Positions 54,905 through 64,000 of a DNA stretch of 64,000 nt are shown here, one piece after another. This DNA is from Prorocentrum cordatum (Eukaryota > Sar > Dinophyceae > Prorocentrales > Prorocentraceae). The notes under the pieces are model-generated. The model was not told where the DNA came from and ran no database searches. It saw only the letters and a program-made list of their open reading frames with translations. Made by a program: the position numbers and the translations under genes. The DNA lies in assembly GCA_963575745.1 (NCBI GenBank), contig CAUYUJ010017792.1, positions 98,286 through 162,285 on the forward strand. Reading direction: 5' to 3'. How positions within the stretch are numbered: the stretch's first letter is position 1; each line of letters opens with the position of its first letter.

Positions 54905-55420
54905 CCCCCTTCCCCCTTCCCCTCCTCAATCCCCTGCCCTCTGCTCCTGCTCCTGCCATATTATCTCCTCCACCATGTAACCCCTCTTCCCCTCAGATGT
55001 CTGTTCAAAGGCTTCATTGTAGGTCACTTTGCGAATCGGACCGACCGAATCGAACCCCATCGCAAACAGGCATCTCGAACACGCCTATCAGATCGCATGG
55101 TAGACAGCCGGACATACTGCTTCTTAAGATAAACTTAGTGATGTCGCAAGTTGGGGACACCGAGAATGACACATGTTTGGTGCGGCATGGTCGTAACGAA
55201 ACTGACGGTACATGAATCTCTCATACAAGCATCTCAACTGGGACATTCAACATGGTAAATTACGGAATATAACAAAAACAAAAAGTGTGTGATTGTGTAT
55301 TTACCTGGCCGAAGCGTCTGTGAGAATCGGGGTGGAAACGAATCGGTCAGGATCGCCCGCTGGTGCACCCGGAGCTTCCCAGTATGCCCGAGCGTGGCCA
55401 ACAGAATACAATCAAAAAGA
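54905..55420. other. Unassigned
   Basis: No feature recognised. Base composition is closer to balanced than in the surroundings. Confidence 0.35.
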
Positions 55421-55426
55421 TCTTGA

Positions 55427-55605
55427 GGCAATTTATCTTGGGACTCCAGCATGTGTACTTGCACGGAAGGGGGGGGCGTGGCGAGGCCCCAGGGGGAATC
55501 TGAACTTCACGCAAGTTAAAAGTCACCTGCACGCCTTTTCGGAGCGGCGCTGTCTCAAAGGGCGGCGCAGGAGAAGGGTGGGGGAAACGCCATGCAAAGA
55601 TCGCA
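55427..55605. mobile_element. Diverged relative of the TTACTTGCATGG MITE family
   Basis: TGTACTTGCACGG, then GAACTTCACGCAAGTTAAAAG, CACCTGCACGCCTTTTCGG and GCCATGCAAAG keep the order of the family's landmarks. Confidence 0.5.
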
Positions 55606-55779
55606 GCCAGAATCCGATGGGAGCCGGAGTCGGAAAGATCGGAGCTGGAGTCGGAGAGACGAGAACTGAAGGGCTGGAGCTTAAGGAATCGGGAGTCGCG
55701 CCGGCGAGCTGCTGTGGATTCCGCGGGTCCCACGCATGACTAAGGTCGGCTTACGGGCCTACCTTCGAAGAGTTCCCCA

Positions 55780-56215
55780 CTTCTCCGTGGAGGCAACGCC
55801 AAAGATGTGTCAAGGTGCGAAGGATGATCCCGAGCAGGGCGAAAGCAGTGCGAACAAAAAAAGGCTTACAGGGAACATTTCTACACCTATCCCAGGCTTC
55901 GTGGGGTTCTCGAATGTACCAAAAAATTGTGGCCCAACCCTGGGATGTACTATGGGGGGGCGTCCATCCTCGATAGGGGTGCGTCCGAATAGCCCCCCTG
56001 GACTGTATGCAAGAGTTTCCCCATTTTCTGAGCGACCACACTTTTCGAGTAGAACTCGGGGATCGGGGAAGAAGCTCGCCTGCGAGCGAAGGATGATCCC
56101 GAGCAGGGCGAAAGCAGTGCCAGAGAACAAGGCTAGCCCCATCGTCCCTCCACGCGGGCGCCACCTGCACTGGGGCGTCGCTTCACTCGGCAGCGAGCGG
56201 GGGGGTTGAAGTGAG
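55780..56215. repeat. ~290-300 bp direct duplication (diverged)
   Basis: CGAAGGATGATCCCGAGCAG, GGCGAAAGCAGTGC and an AACAA follow-on occur at about 55819-55855 and again at about 56088-56122. Confidence 0.5.
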
Positions 56216-56576
56216 AAAGAAAAGGCCTTCTCGGAAGACTTTGAAGTTCCCGGCATTCTGAGAAGTTTTCGGAGAATTCCCCGAAGACGTAACAGAAACC
56301 TGTCAGAAGGCGCGAGGGCTTATGAGAAGTCCCGCCGCCTTCTGAGAAGGCTTCTCCCTCTCACTTCCCCCCCTCGCTCGCCGCCGAGTCATGGGATTGG
56401 GGGGGGGGAGGCGAAAATTTGACACAAGGGGGGGTGAGAAAGGTGCACTCCTCGGACCGCGAAGGCCCCCTTTGGGGCAGGAAAGGGCCCCTTCGGGGGC
56501 CCCAGAGAGCCCCCTTTTCTACAGCCCTCGATGCCCCCCCCTCTTGATCGCCCCCCCCAGTACTGAGGGGCATCGA

Positions 56577-56704
56577 CAGGGGGGACTGGCATAGGGGGAT
56601 GCATCGACCTGGAATCGGCGATACATCGCCCGCAGATTGGCGATAGGCCTCCGAGGGGGTCGATGCATCCCCCCCTTATGCCTATCCCCCCTGTCGTTGC
56701 CCCC
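56577..56704. mobile_element. 128-bp hairpin element (MITE-like)
   Basis: The left arm GGGGCATCGACAGGGGGGAC, with GGCATAGGGGGATGCATCGACC, is complementary to the right arm GGTCGATGCATCCCCCCCTT..ATGCCTATCCCCCCTGTCG..GCCCC. Arms are about 43-45 bp, loop about 40 bp. Confidence 0.7.
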
Positions 56705-56841
56705 GAATGACGCGACGCCCAACGGGCGCCAGCTGTACACCGCGCTGGCCCTGGCCGGACTCCTCCTGGGCCCAGCAGAGGTGCTTAACGACGCCCCCCG
56801 CGCCCGACCGGAAAGCACCCACGTCAACCTCACGAGCGGCG

Positions 56842-57013
56842 AACATATCCGTATCTGCGCCCTCGCGGTCGGGATTTTGGGATGCGATCCCGCGGGCACG
56901 CGGTCGTACGGATACGTTCCGCGTGGGGCATCCGCGATAAAAAAACAAAAAAACGTATCCGCAAGGTCGCGGTCCAGAGGCCCGGCCCGCGAGGCCGCGG
57001 ATACGGATATGCG
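56842..57013. mobile_element. Inverted-repeat element (CATATCCGTATCTGCG)
   Basis: Left ACATATCCGTATCTGCGCCC then TCGCGGTCGGG. Right CCCGCGAGGCCGCGGATACG then GATATGCG. Additional CGTATCC / GGATACG copies lie inside (56909-56915 and 56954-56960). Confidence 0.55.
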
Positions 57014-57099
57014 TTTCGCCCACGTCCACCCCCTTGTCCAAGTGCCTTAAAGCGGAGGAGGGCTCCCCTGCGGCGAGACGCATCGGAAAAAGCTCAGGG

Positions 57100-57250
57100 A
57101 AGAGGCCCACCCCCCCCCCTCTCGCCTTCGCCCTCCCCCTTTTCTCCCCTCCTCTCCCCTCTCCCCCCTCATCTCTCCCCTCTCTCCCCCCCCCCGTCGC
57201 CTTCGCCCCCCCCGTCGCCTTCGCCCCCCCCCCCCCCACACACACACACC
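57100..57250. repeat. C-rich tract ending in (CA)n
   Basis: CCCCTTTTCTCCCCTCC-type text with several long C runs, then CACACACACAC. Confidence 0.75.
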
Positions 57251-57346
57251 ACAGAGGTCCCGTGCACGGGCCTGCCCCGGAGCGCCGACAGATTCTTCGG
57301 CCATGACGGGCAGCTTTTCACTAGACCCCAGCAAAGGCACTTTGAA

Positions 57347-57516
57347 GTCGGGCCTGTCCCTCTACAAGAGGAGTATTCAGAAATAGAAACAGAATAATCC
57401 GTGTGTGTGTGTGTGTGTTTTATTTTTTGTTTAATATCGTTTCTTTAGTTCTTACATATTTTTGAATATTTCTAATTTGTCGACCCAACTGCGCCTGTAC
57501 GAGGACATTCCCGACC
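57347..57516. mobile_element. GGTCGGGC MITE family copy with internal (GT)n
   Basis: GTCGGGCCTGTCCCTCTACA at the left. A (GT)9 and A/T-rich interior. TGTACGAGGACATTCCCGACC|TA at the right. It abuts the element that starts at 57519. Confidence 0.65.
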
Positions 57517-57518
57517 TA

Positions 57519-57692
57519 AGGGTGCTTGCGTGGAAGCGGCTGGAGCGTGGGGCGTGGCGCGGCCCGGAGGACACGAGCTGGACGTCACGCAAGTTGGGAC
57601 TCCCCTGCGCACCGCCTCTCCGGCCCAGCGCTGGATGCGTTGATGGCGGAGGGGGGGATGCCATGCCAGAAGCCTGTCAGAATCTCAACAAA
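57519..57692. mobile_element. Diverged relative of the TTACTTGCATGG MITE family
   Basis: GTGCTTGCGTGG, then GACGTCACGCAAGTTGGGAC, CTGCGCACCGCC and GCCATGCCAGAAGCCTGTCA. Confidence 0.5.
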
Positions 57693-57724
57693 AGTCTTGA
57701 TCCCCAGACCCGCACCCGCTCGTC

Positions 57725-57845
57725 GTCGTGGTCCGTTCACAACGCGGACCCCCGGAGAACCTGGCCTCTTCCTTGGGGCTGACCTTTCATCCAGAGCCGT
57801 TTCTGTTGCGGTCCCGAGGCCCGGCGTGGGCCCCAGAAGCAGAAG
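57725..57845. repeat. Diverged copy of the ~191-bp repeat family
   Basis: GTCCGTTCACAACGCGGACC then CCCGGAGAACCTGG, matching the family at 38.5-39.2 kb and 41.2 kb. Confidence 0.45.
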
Positions 57846-57957
57846 CAAAAGAGACAATATACAAAACGCTCGTTGCGCTGTTCCTCTCAACTGGAGTCCG
57901 AGCGAGTGGGGTCGCATCGAACGCGGGAGGCATAACAATTCTCTTCTCAACTCGACC

Positions 57958-58160
57958 CGCTCGTCGGCCCACCGAGCCTTGCTCTTGGGGAGGTGCCGCG
58001 GCCAGGGAAAGTCTTGGCGCGGGTCCTGCTCGTCGCAGCTCTCGCCGACGGCCTCGTAGGCTTGCCTGTACATGTCCATCCTGGAGAGGAAGTCCCTCCT
58101 GGCGACCTTCGCGACGGGTACGGTCGCGAAAAAGCGAGCTAGAAGAAGAATTGATGCCAT
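57958..58160 (-). CDS. Possible orphan coding exon or gene fragment, unknown function
   Basis: An open minus-strand frame starts at an ATG at 58160-58158: MASILLLARFF, then RRDFLSRMDMYRQAYEAVGE, SCDEQDPRQDFPWPRH and KSKARWADERVELRRE. Unlike nearby frames it is not low-complexity, has a mixed amino-acid composition and a hydrophobic start, and looks like real protein. I do not recognise a family. It stays open a long way beyond the likely coding part, so the downstream limit is a guess. The 181-bp MITE lies immediately upstream, and its target duplication (CATAA, TTATG on this strand) contains the ATG, so any original upstream exon or promoter has been displaced. Confidence 0.3.
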
Positions 58161-58162
58161 AA

Positions 58163-58343
58163 CTGGGTAGTCGAAGCCAATCTGGCGCCAATCTGGCAGG
58201 CCCAATCTGGCAAACGGGGGCAATCTGGCGAGGGAGCCAACGCGAATCCAGTCTGGCGAATAACCCAAATCATCCAGTTTGGCCGGGCCAGATTGGCCCT
58301 TGGGGCCCAATCCAATCTGACAGTCTGGCCTTCGACTACCCAA
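58163..58343. mobile_element. 181-bp MITE with 5-bp target-site duplication, copy 2
   Basis: Same length, orientation and near-identical sequence as 45062-45242. Flanked by CATAA at 58158-58162 and 58344-58348. Confidence 0.9.
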
Positions 58344-58474
58344 CATAAACAAAACCTTTTGGCGCTCCGCGCGGATTTCTTGGACCTGCGCTCCACCCGC
58401 CTCCCTGGCGCGCGGAGCGCGCCATGGGCAGGGCGCCGGAGACGCCGCCGGGGGCCCGGCGCGGAGCCAAGAAA

Positions 58475-58585
58475 CCTCCTCCTCCTCCTCTCCTCCTCCT
58501 CCTCCTCCTCCTCCTCGTCCTCCTCCTCTTCCTCCTCCTCCTCCTCCTCCTCCCCCTCCTCCTCCTCCTCCTCCTCCTCCTCGAT
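58475..58585. repeat. (CCT)n microsatellite
   Basis: About 35 triplets with a few CGT/CTT interruptions. Confidence 0.92.
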
Positions 58586-58781
58586 GGGCGACGCGAGGTG
58601 ACGCAGTGACCTCTCAGGCGGGCCGCCCGCGGCGGACAATGGGTGACCTGGCGTCGTTTTTTTTGTTGAGATTCTGAGGGATTTGACGATTCGTCTTGAA
58701 CACCGGATTTTTTCGCACCTGTAGTGGGTTATGCCGCGTCTGCCCGTACAATTTTCAGGTCTCTAGCTGCAATATTACTAT

Positions 58782-58993
58782 GAGCCTGTTTTTTTGGATT
58801 CAGGCAAGTTTACTTGCATGGCGTTCGCCGCCCCCTCCCCCCCTTTCGCCCCTCTTCAAGCGAATACTAGCGTGCAAGTGCCTTTCGACTTGCGTGATTT
58901 CCGCGCCCCCCCCCCCGGGCTTGCTTCAGGCTCAGCCCCCCCCCCTCCCCGTCCATGCAAGTAAACTTGCCAGAGTCTAAAAAAAACAGGCTC
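58782..58993. mobile_element. TTACTTGCATGG MITE, uninterrupted copy
   Basis: GAGCCTGTTTTTTTGGATTC.. and ..AGTCTAAAAAAAACAGGCTC form ~40-bp TIRs around a 212-bp element. Both flanks show TAT (58779-81 and 58994-96), possibly a 3-bp duplication. It supplies the empty site for the nested element at 54207-54371. Confidence 0.85.
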
Positions 58994-58994
58994 T

Positions 58995-60715
58995 ATCAAA
59001 AGACTTGGCGGAACCGAGCTGGCTTCGGGTTCGCTCGCCACGGTGGAGGCGAGGGCGCTCACGCACGACCCTGGGCGCGGGCAGCTCACGAGGGCCTGAG
59101 CCCCTCCGCCGAGGGCCCAGCGCGCCACGGAGGCACCCCGAGCGGAGTGCACCCCGGGGAGGACGGCCCAGGCGCGACGCACACGAGGCGAGGTGCATCC
59201 CAGGGTGCAGGGCCAGCGTGGTATCCTGGGGAGGAGGGTCCACCATGGAGACGAAGTCCCTCCTTGCGACCTCCGCTCTGCTCAGCCAGGATGGGCACTC
59301 GGATCGGCGCGGGAAGTGCTGAGAGGAGATTGGCAGCTACCAGTGGATACCAGCGTGGATGAGAATTGCCGAACCTGCCCTACAACTGGGTCGCAAGCGC
59401 CTCATGTGGCTTAGGGGAGTAACTCCGCGAAATGAGCTCCGCCCACAAAGCCCAGATCGTTGCCCCTCTGAGCTGCTTATCACACTCCTAACCCACATGC
59501 AAGCTAGGTCAGACCACATGTAACCCACCTTGGCATCCACTGATGACGCCGCTATCCCCTCAGCAGCCTCCTGGCACTGGTACTTGTGAAGGGGATGTAA
59601 TTCTAAAGGCCGCCCTTCGCTTCCCCGGCCGCACCCGGCCCCCGAACCCAGAGGGGCGAAGTGCGCCGCGACGAGGCGGGGGCGGGGACCCCGCGCCAGG
59701 AGAGGCATGATGGGGGAGCCCAACCGATCCTCCGCCCCACCGCGGCGGGCCCCACCCCGAAAACCTCCAGAGCAGAAGAGGTGAGGGAGGGAGAGATGAC
59801 TAGGAGTAACAAGGCGGAGGGGTCCCCTTGGTAACTCGACTCTACCATGAAGGCACCTCAGCGGGATCTCGGACCTTGCTACGCCCGTTCTGGAAGAGCA
59901 TGCCGATGATTTGAGCCATCAGCATCAGCAAGAAATCGAATATTAGCACTCTCCACGCAGCCTTGCATGCACACTTCGGGTACGCACCACACGCGCTGTG
60001 CGCCCACACCACACGCACCGTCCGTCCTCGCACACGAGACAACCCTCGTACTCCTAAGCAACATTGGAATATCCCAGCGTGTGCTACCCCGAACCTCGCA
60101 TGTCACACGTTACTTTCCTGACGCAGTCCCGCGCACCCACCAGTCGAGGAGAGGTGCGGTAGAAGACCGCAACCTGGTGCAACAGGTCTCATCGTCAGGG
60201 TGCAAGACCCCCGCCCAGAAGGGTGCGGTATAAGGCCGCACCCCAAAGCAAACAAGCGATCCTAAGAGATGACGCCTCGACCGGTACCTGCACCCTGGGC
60301 GCGACGCCCCTGGGCCTCCCCCCTGCCTCCTGGCTCCCTCCCCCTACCTCAGACGGCCCAAGACTCAGAAAGGGTCGAGAGCCCAAGCTGGGTGCTCGTG
60401 GCACCCGCGCAACAACAAAGAGAGACACTGTAGGATCCGCAAAAGCCCGAACCCCTGCACGTGCACAAAGTACGTCGGCTCCTGGTAATCGGGCGGCAGC
60501 CGGCCTCACCCTACTAAATCTAGACGCGCGGGGGGGGATTCCGAAGATTCCGAATCGCCCCCAAACCTGCATGGCAGCGAACCGTGCCCTCCCGCCCAAC
60601 TCTGAAACGACGGCACATAGCAGTGCGAAGCGAGAGTGTCGCAAACTAGCCCCAGACAAGGGGGCCCGATACAACACCGTCCTGCACGGTTTCCCCCGGT
60701 CCGTAGGCGACCCGA
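58995..60715. other. Unassigned 1.7-kb stretch
   Basis: No repeat family and no recognised domain. Open frames occur in several registers at 59000-59300 and 59840-60040, including a short hydrophobic minus-strand frame around 59880-59960, but none is supported. 60180-60240 has GTGCGGTA(G/T)AAGACCGCAACCTGG-like text duplicated once (60155 and 60222). Confidence 0.35.
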
Positions 60716-60885
60716 GGAGGATGACGATGATGACGATGATGATGATGATGATGAGGAGGAGGAGGAGGAGGAGGAGGAGAAGGGGATTGAGGAGGAGGAG
60801 GAGGAGGAGGAGGAGGGAGGAGGAGAAGGAGGCGGAGGAGGAGGAGGAGGAGGAGGAAGAGGAGAAGGAGGAGGAGGAGGATGAC
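60716..60885. repeat. (GAT)n then (GAG)n microsatellite
   Basis: GATGATGATGATG at 60725-60755, followed by ~125 bp of GAGGAG with GGAGAAGG interruptions. Confidence 0.92.
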
Positions 60886-61028
60886 GGGTCGCCTAAGCCA
60901 TTCGGAGAAAACCTCCACACCGCTCCCTGAACGCAATACCACGTGGGGCGACGCGAGAGGCAGCCCACGCCGATGGGAAACCAGGCGCCCCCCCATCGTT
61001 GGGTTGGCCATATTTGGCCACAGTCTTA

Positions 61029-61180
61029 GGTCGGGCATGTCCTCCTACAGGCGGGTCTTGGACGAAAAATGACAAATAGTCAAAAATGTTCAAACATAGC
61101 AAAAAAATCAAGAAAAAATCGTTCCCAAGCTTGTTTGAATTATTGTTCATATGCCTCCTGTAGAAGGACACGCCCCACTG
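61029..61180. mobile_element. GGTCGGGC MITE family, complete copy
   Basis: TA|GGTCGGGCATGTCCTCCTAC then AGGCGGG. Interior with AAATAGTCAAAAATG. Right end GCCTCCTGTAGAAGGACACG then CCCCACT. Confidence 0.75.
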
Positions 61181-61184
61181 AAGC

Positions 61185-61515
61185 ACAGTCTCGGAATGAG
61201 CCAAACGCTGTTTATCACAACCCCCCTGGGGCACCAAAGGCACGTGGCCCCAGGCCTAGGCACGGAGAGGCCACATGGGGCAAGAGAAATGAAACGCGCA
61301 GCCCCCTGCAGAGTGCTCCCGTCCGACTGGGAAGTCTGTGGACGTGCTGGCGTGACGGGGATCTGCTAACCCGGGTCAATCAGACCCAGGCAGCAGGAAA
61401 CCAAACAACTGCAATGCAAGAAATCAAAGCTGCAACGAAGGGATTCGCAAACCCGGGTCAACCAACATGCGCGGCTGCCTCGTGGCCAAGAGCGGCTCGC
61501 TAACCCGGGTGAGCC
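61185..61515. other. Unassigned; CCCGGGT motif repeats
   Basis: AACCCGGGT(C/G)A occurs at about 61369, 61452 and 61503, suggesting a degenerate repeat. Confidence 0.35.
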
Positions 61516-61595
61516 AGAGGGGGTCTTCGCAAGATCCTGTAGGATTCGGTGCCCTGGCTGACCCCCCTTTGCATTGACCCCCGTCTCAGGGCTTC
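61516..61595. repeat. Dispersed repeat shared with 44.7 kb
   Basis: CAAGATCCTGTAGGATTCGG, then GCCCTGGCTGACCCCCCTTTG, then CATTGACCCCCGTCTCAGGG match 44690-44760. Confidence 0.65.
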
Positions 61596-61599
61596 CGAG

Positions 61600-62010
61600 T
61601 GTGGTAGGCTCGGCCACGCCCAGCACCGCGGCCCCGAAGCAGGGCGTAGGCCAGTGATTACTACGGGCGCGCCCCCCCGACGCCATAGCCAATTCAGGAC
61701 GTGGCATTTCTCTCCGCAGACCCGAGACCCTGCATGCACCAGCCCAGCACGCGTGCCACGCCGCGCATACACACAAGTGCACACATATGTGCCAGACGAG
61801 TGCAACACACAATTGCACGCACGCTCGCGCAAAAACAATCTACCCGTCTGTTGCCAATATTCGTAGTGCCGCCGTGCCTCAATGGCCTCCAGTGAGATAG
61901 GCGCTTTTCGTCGAGCTCGGCCCACGGGATCATCAGAAGTGGACTCTGGAAAGAAAACTCCTCCCGAGCAAGCGGTCTAGAGCCGCGGATTGAGGGCATC
62001 ACATCGGCGA
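61600..62010. other. Unassigned
   Basis: No feature recognised. Confidence 0.4.
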
Positions 62011-62015
62011 GTGTT

Positions 62016-62156
62016 ATGATGGGCCTGTTTTCCACCACCACCACCACCAGAAGTTGGAGGGGGAGGAGGTCCTCCTCCTCCTCCTCGTCCTCCTCCTCCT
62101 CCGCCTCCTATCCCCCTCCAACTTATCATCGTGGTGGTGGAAAACAGGCCCGTCAT
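62016..62156. mobile_element. 141-bp hairpin element with a (CCT)n loop
   Basis: The left arm ATGATGGGCCTGTTTTCCAC.. and right arm ..GTGGAAAACAGGCCCGTCAT are complementary over about 50 bp (with CCACCA/GAAGTTGGAGGGGGA). The loop is CCTCCTCCTCGTCC. Confidence 0.75.
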
Positions 62157-62159
62157 GTC

Positions 62160-62790
62160 AGGGTGCAGGAAGCAGCCGCGACGAGCTGCGAGGGAGAGCG
62201 CGAGAGGGCAGGCCTGCTCGGAGGGCGGCGGGGCTTCTCAGAGGTCTCGCGTGGATCCCAAGAAGCCCTCTGTGGCCTCGGAGAAGGGTCGGAAGGCCTC
62301 CAAGAAGGCTCGGGGGCGGCCAAGAGGGGGGCGTCAACGAGGGGGGGGTGCAAATCATGGCTGGCGGCATCTGCGCGGCCCAGGGGGAGACCCAGGGACG
62401 TAACGAAAGAAGAAGGGGCGCCATGAAATCAGAGGAAATATCATGGCCCACGCCATGGTATCCACCCACCCCTAGTCATCACCCCCCTCTTGGCCGCCCC
62501 CGGAAAGCCTGGCAATGCCTCCTGAGCCTTCGGAGAATGCCGGGCGTCTCTGCCTGCCCTCTCACGATTCGCAATAAAAGGATCCCATCACCCTTTGGGA
62601 GGGGGCCTAAAATGGGAGAGCCGAAAACATTGGGGATATAGTGCGTTTCTATTCTCTGCAGGTGCATCGAACCAGACCGCCCAAATTGATTATTCCCTAC
62701 CTAGGCTCTGCCTAGAAGGGCCAGGCAATGTTCCCCGCCCCGGGCGGTTCCCCCAGGATCCGCCCCGCGGTTCCCCCAGATACGTCCACT
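62160..62790. other. Unassigned stretch
   Basis: Open on the plus strand at 62054-62641 from inside the hairpin element. No domain recognised. The GAGGCCTCGGAGAAGG-like text near 62270 resembles the CCCAAGAGGCC family weakly. Confidence 0.3.
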
Positions 62791-62794
62791 TAGC

Positions 62795-63430
62795 TTAGCG
62801 TTGCTTATATCATCTTAGTTTAGCTTATTTCATCTTAGCTTAGCTTAGCTTCATATTAGCTCAGGTTTATCTTAGCTTAGCGTACCTTCACCTTAGCGTC
62901 GCTGATAATTAGCATACCAGAGCACTGCATAGCATAGCATAGCGCAGCATATCATAGCATAGCCCAACATAACATAGCATAGCGCAGCAACGCAAAGCAT
63001 AGCATAGCATAGCATAGCATAGCGCAGCACAGCACAGCACATCGCAGCATAGCAGAGCAGAGCAGAGCAGAGCAGCAAAGCAAAGGCAAACCAACAGCAG
63101 CGACAACAACGCAAAGCATTAGCATGGGTGTAAGTCCCTACCTAGACTCTGTCTATCGGGTTAGCTTAGCTTAGCTCATCGTAGCATAGCGCAGCTATGC
63201 ATTAGCATCGCATAGCATAGCATATCATAACATATCCAATAATAGCATATCATAACATCGCGCAGCGTATCATAGCATAGCGCAGTACAGCACAGCACAG
63301 CATAGCACAGCTTAACATATCATAGCATAGCTTAGCATACCACAGCGCAGCATGACATCACAGCTTAGCATAGCATAGCACAACATCGCATAGCATAGCA
63401 TAGCATAGCATAGCATAGCATGGCATAGCA
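62795..63430. repeat. Pentanucleotide GCATA / GCTTA array
   Basis: TTAGCTTAGC-type units (62795-62895 and 63160-63180) and AGCATAGCATAGC units (62925-63060 and 63195-63430). Leu-Cys-Tyr-Ala-Met frames on the minus strand are repeat translations. Confidence 0.92.
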
Positions 63431-63552
63431 ACTAATGCTGCTTTCCTAGGGGCTCCAACTTCTAGGTAGGGTCGCACTGGGGTAATTCCATATGCAAGGA
63501 CGGGGACCTCAGTGAGGCTGCGTCTTCATCCTATTATTAAGAGCTAGGGTTA

Positions 63553-63662
63553 GGTCGGGCGCGTCCGTCTACAGGCGGATTTCGGAGGAACAATGAAACA
63601 TACTCAGAACAAACTCCACGATGGTCAACAAAATGCTAGAACATCGCCCCCAGGCCCGACTT
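63553..63662. mobile_element. GGTCGGGC MITE family, shortened copy
   Basis: TA|GGTCGGGCGCGTCCGTCTAC then AGGCGGAT at the left and CAGGCCCGACTT at the right, 110 bp in all. Confidence 0.55.
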
Positions 63663-64000
63663 TTCAAGTTTCGGGGAGACGTAAGACTCGGGTACGGGGG
63701 ACTCGGGTTGGCCCGACGGGGCCCTCATAAAAATGACGAGGCCCAATATGAAATTTGACATGAGCTCCCGCTGCAGACATCCCACGAAAACTGGACCGTC
63801 AAAATCCAGGACGCGCTCGTCAAAAAAAGTAAGCAAACCCGAGTTCCGGCTTACTCGGGTCTTGCGTTTCCCCGAAAGTTAGGGGGTTCTTCTATCCTCG
63901 AGGACCCTGGGCGCGCCGGCGAGAACACCGCGCAGTGCCCAGGCTGCCTGGAATGAACAAGAGCAGCTGACAACAGGAACCCGGATCGCGGCCGCACACG
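63663..64000. other. Unassigned
   Basis: A short inverted pair, AAGTTTCGGGGAGACGTAAG (63667) and CTTGCGTTTCCCCGAAAGTT (about 63862), brackets about 170 bp. Inside it, ACTCGGGT and ACCCGAGT text repeats in both senses. Possibly another MITE. Confidence 0.4.

Noticed and set aside
59842-60042. Small membrane protein on the minus strand
   Set aside because: A single hydrophobic stretch in a short frame with no homologue recognised and no conserved context.

Overview
This window looks like nuclear DNA of a protist, most likely a peridinin-type dinoflagellate. The strongest clue is an insertion at 22185-24110 that carries pieces of a form II RuBisCO large subunit. Form II RuBisCO is otherwise mainly bacterial, and among eukaryotes it is characteristic of dinoflagellates and chromerids. 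It is joined to pieces of cytosolic-type Hsp90 and of GAPDH. The rest of the window is repeat-dominated: satellites, minisatellites, microsatellites and small inverted-repeat elements. I find no intact, convincingly functional gene, tRNA, rRNA or CRISPR array. Almost all long open frames are by-products of stop-free tandem repeats.

Layout. 1-2.0 kb: GC-rich unassigned DNA, an inverted-repeat element with a perfect 17-bp hairpin, and a short minisatellite. 2.0-2.8 kb: TATG/CATA tetranucleotide tract. 2.85-3.7 kb: degenerate CCCAAGAGGCC minisatellite blocks. 3.8-34.95 kb: a ~31-kb satellite array of ~310-315-bp monomers in A-B dimers (~625 bp), with a 1,262-bp higher-order repeat at about 6.0-11.4 kb. 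The array is interrupted by three CCCAAGAGGCC blocks and by three copies of a compound module (GAT trinucleotides plus a 12-bp GATCGATTGTGA repeat). The third module copy holds the RuBisCO/Hsp90/GAPDH mosaic. 35-41 kb: more CCCAAGAGGCC blocks, two near-identical 169-bp direct repeats and a ~191-bp tandem repeat. 41-64 kb: scattered microsatellites, an 89-bp tandem repeat at two loci, and many copies of at least four MITE-like families. Several of these have target-site duplications (TSDs) readable in the sequence: 5 bp for one family, TA for three others.

The headline observation is the mosaic. On the minus strand it reads RuBisCO-II, Hsp90, RuBisCO-II, Hsp90, GAPDH, with each source gene in its own 5' to 3' order. 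The second RuBisCO piece resumes almost exactly where the first stopped. The insertion is flanked by a 13-bp direct repeat, and the two sister module copies preserve the empty site. This fits insertion of a chimeric cDNA, perhaps made by reverse-transcriptase template switching between abundant mRNAs. That mechanism is inference; the segment order, TSD and empty sites are seen directly. The RuBisCO piece has lost the carbamylated active-site lysine and there are frameshifts, so I treat the mosaic as a pseudogene.
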